Shown piece after piece: positions 32,614 through 33,018 of a stretch of 33,018 nt of DNA. The stretch is from contig JAJRCO010000349.1 in NCBI GenBank assembly GCA_028678905.1, positions 1 to 33,018 of the forward strand. Direction: 5' to 3'. The notes under the pieces were generated by a model, which searched no databases, had not been told where the DNA came from, and was given only the letters and a program-made list of their open reading frames with translations. Source of the stretch: Methanomicrobiales archaeon (GTDB lineage Archaea > Halobacteriota > Methanomicrobia > Methanomicrobiales > JACTUA01). The first letter of the stretch is position 1; every line of letters begins with the position of its first letter. A program made the position numbers and the translations under genes.

Positions 32614-33018
32614 TTACGTTCCACCCATCAGGCGGCGCTGGAATGCGCCTTTTGCCTTGGCCACTTCGTCCATGCATTCCATATATTTCTCCGGGTCGCC
32701 AAGACGACGATAGCAGATCGCCTTATTTGACCAGGTGTCAGCGCTCTGGGGATCGATCGCGAGCACCTGGTCATAAAGCCTGATCGCCTCTTCAAACCGT
32801 GCGAGATACGCGCAGCTGTTCGCTTTCTGAAAGAGGGCTTCCTTATACTGCGGACGGATTTCAAGGGCTGTGTCAAAGCAGCGGATCGCTTCTTCATACA
32901 GACCCAGACGATTCAAAGTCCATCCTTTCCGGAAATACCCCTCCGCACATCGTGGATACTTCTCCAGAACGGTGTCGAAACACCGCACAGCCCCATCATA
33001 GTCCTGCCGGTCAAAGAA
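32614..33018 (-). CDS. TPR-repeat protein, N-terminal part beyond the window
   Basis: The frame is open to the right-hand end of the window, so this is the C-terminal 134 residues only. It contains three to four tetratricopeptide repeats, each with the W/Y-LG-Y-A-P spacing: FFDRQDYDGAVRCFDTVLEKYP, then GYFRKGWTLNRLGLYEEAIRCF, KEALFQKANSCAYLARFEEAIRLYDQVLAIDP and DTWSNKAICYRRLGDPEKYME. TPR solenoids mediate protein binding; nothing indicates the partner. The GTG at 32988 is internal. Confidence 0.85.
   Translation of the reverse strand, partial: FFDRQDYDGAVRCFDTVLEKYPRCAEGYFRKGWTLNRLGLYEEAIRCFDTALEIRPQYKEALFQKANSCAYLARFEEAIRLYDQVLAIDPQSADTWSNKAICYRRLGDPEKYMECMDEVAKAKGAFQRRLMGGT

Noticed and set aside
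1..33018. CRISPR arrays, insertion sequences, integrase or rRNA/tRNA genes
   Set aside because: Scanning by eye found no regularly spaced repeats, transposase motifs or RNA-gene signatures; the window looks like ordinary chromosome with one unusual operon.

Overview
The window looks like a chromosomal segment of an anaerobic archaeon, most likely a methanogen of the Methanomicrobiales type. This is an inference: there is no rRNA, tRNA or informational gene here to prove it. The arguments are TATA-like boxes about 25-30 bases upstream of several start codons with almost no leader (11364, 22483, 27528), a winged-helix/FHA regulator paired with a membrane Ser/Thr kinase, an archaeal-style small ribbon-helix-helix-like protein, and an anaerobic protein set (ferredoxin-dependent 2-oxoacid oxidoreductase, Fe-S flavoprotein, acetyl-CoA synthase). 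Shine-Dalgarno sequences (GGAGG) are present at many operon-internal genes.

Left edge (1-3010): a branched-chain amino-acid-type ABC importer, with permeases LivH (cut by the window edge) and LivM on the plus strand and the ATPases LivG and LivF convergent on the minus strand. Centre-left (3168-11172): one tight minus-strand operon, acsB-acsD-acsC-RACo-like activator-core methionine synthase-cooC. It is a bacterial-type acetyl-CoA synthase and corrinoid iron-sulfur protein set with its reductive activator and nickel-insertion ATPase, but with no CO dehydrogenase subunit (AcsA) and no methyltetrahydrofolate methyltransferase (AcsE) inside it. Its promoter has a TATA box placed inside a perfect 6-base inverted repeat. 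Divergent from it (11364-14261) is a two-gene operon of a class III aminotransferase and a pyrroline-5-carboxylate-dehydrogenase-like enzyme, which together could turn ornithine into glutamate.

Centre (14403-22483): a membrane Ser/Thr kinase coupled to an FHA/winged-helix protein, a small secreted repeat protein, a C_GCAxxG_C_C redox-type protein, a zinc-ribbon microprotein, a YwbE-family protein, an iron-sulfur flavoprotein, an ABC-2 exporter pair, a possible PIN-domain remnant and an AAA ATPase. Right (22694-33018): a two-subunit 2-oxoacid:ferredoxin oxidoreductase (KorAB), a membrane metal-dependent hydrolase, a DUF169 gene broken by one base in a C-run, a small antitoxin-like protein, a DUF488 protein, a P2-type cation ATPase, an MFS exporter and the end of a TPR protein.

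The most interesting system is the acs operon. A CFeSP that carries methyl groups, its RACo-type repair protein, acetyl-CoA synthase and a folate-independent core methionine synthase are co-transcribed without the usual CO- and folate-facing enzymes. This suggests a methyl-relay module (acetyl-CoA or methyl-pterin to CFeSP to methionine) rather than a complete Wood-Ljungdahl pathway, unless the missing subunits are elsewhere in the genome.
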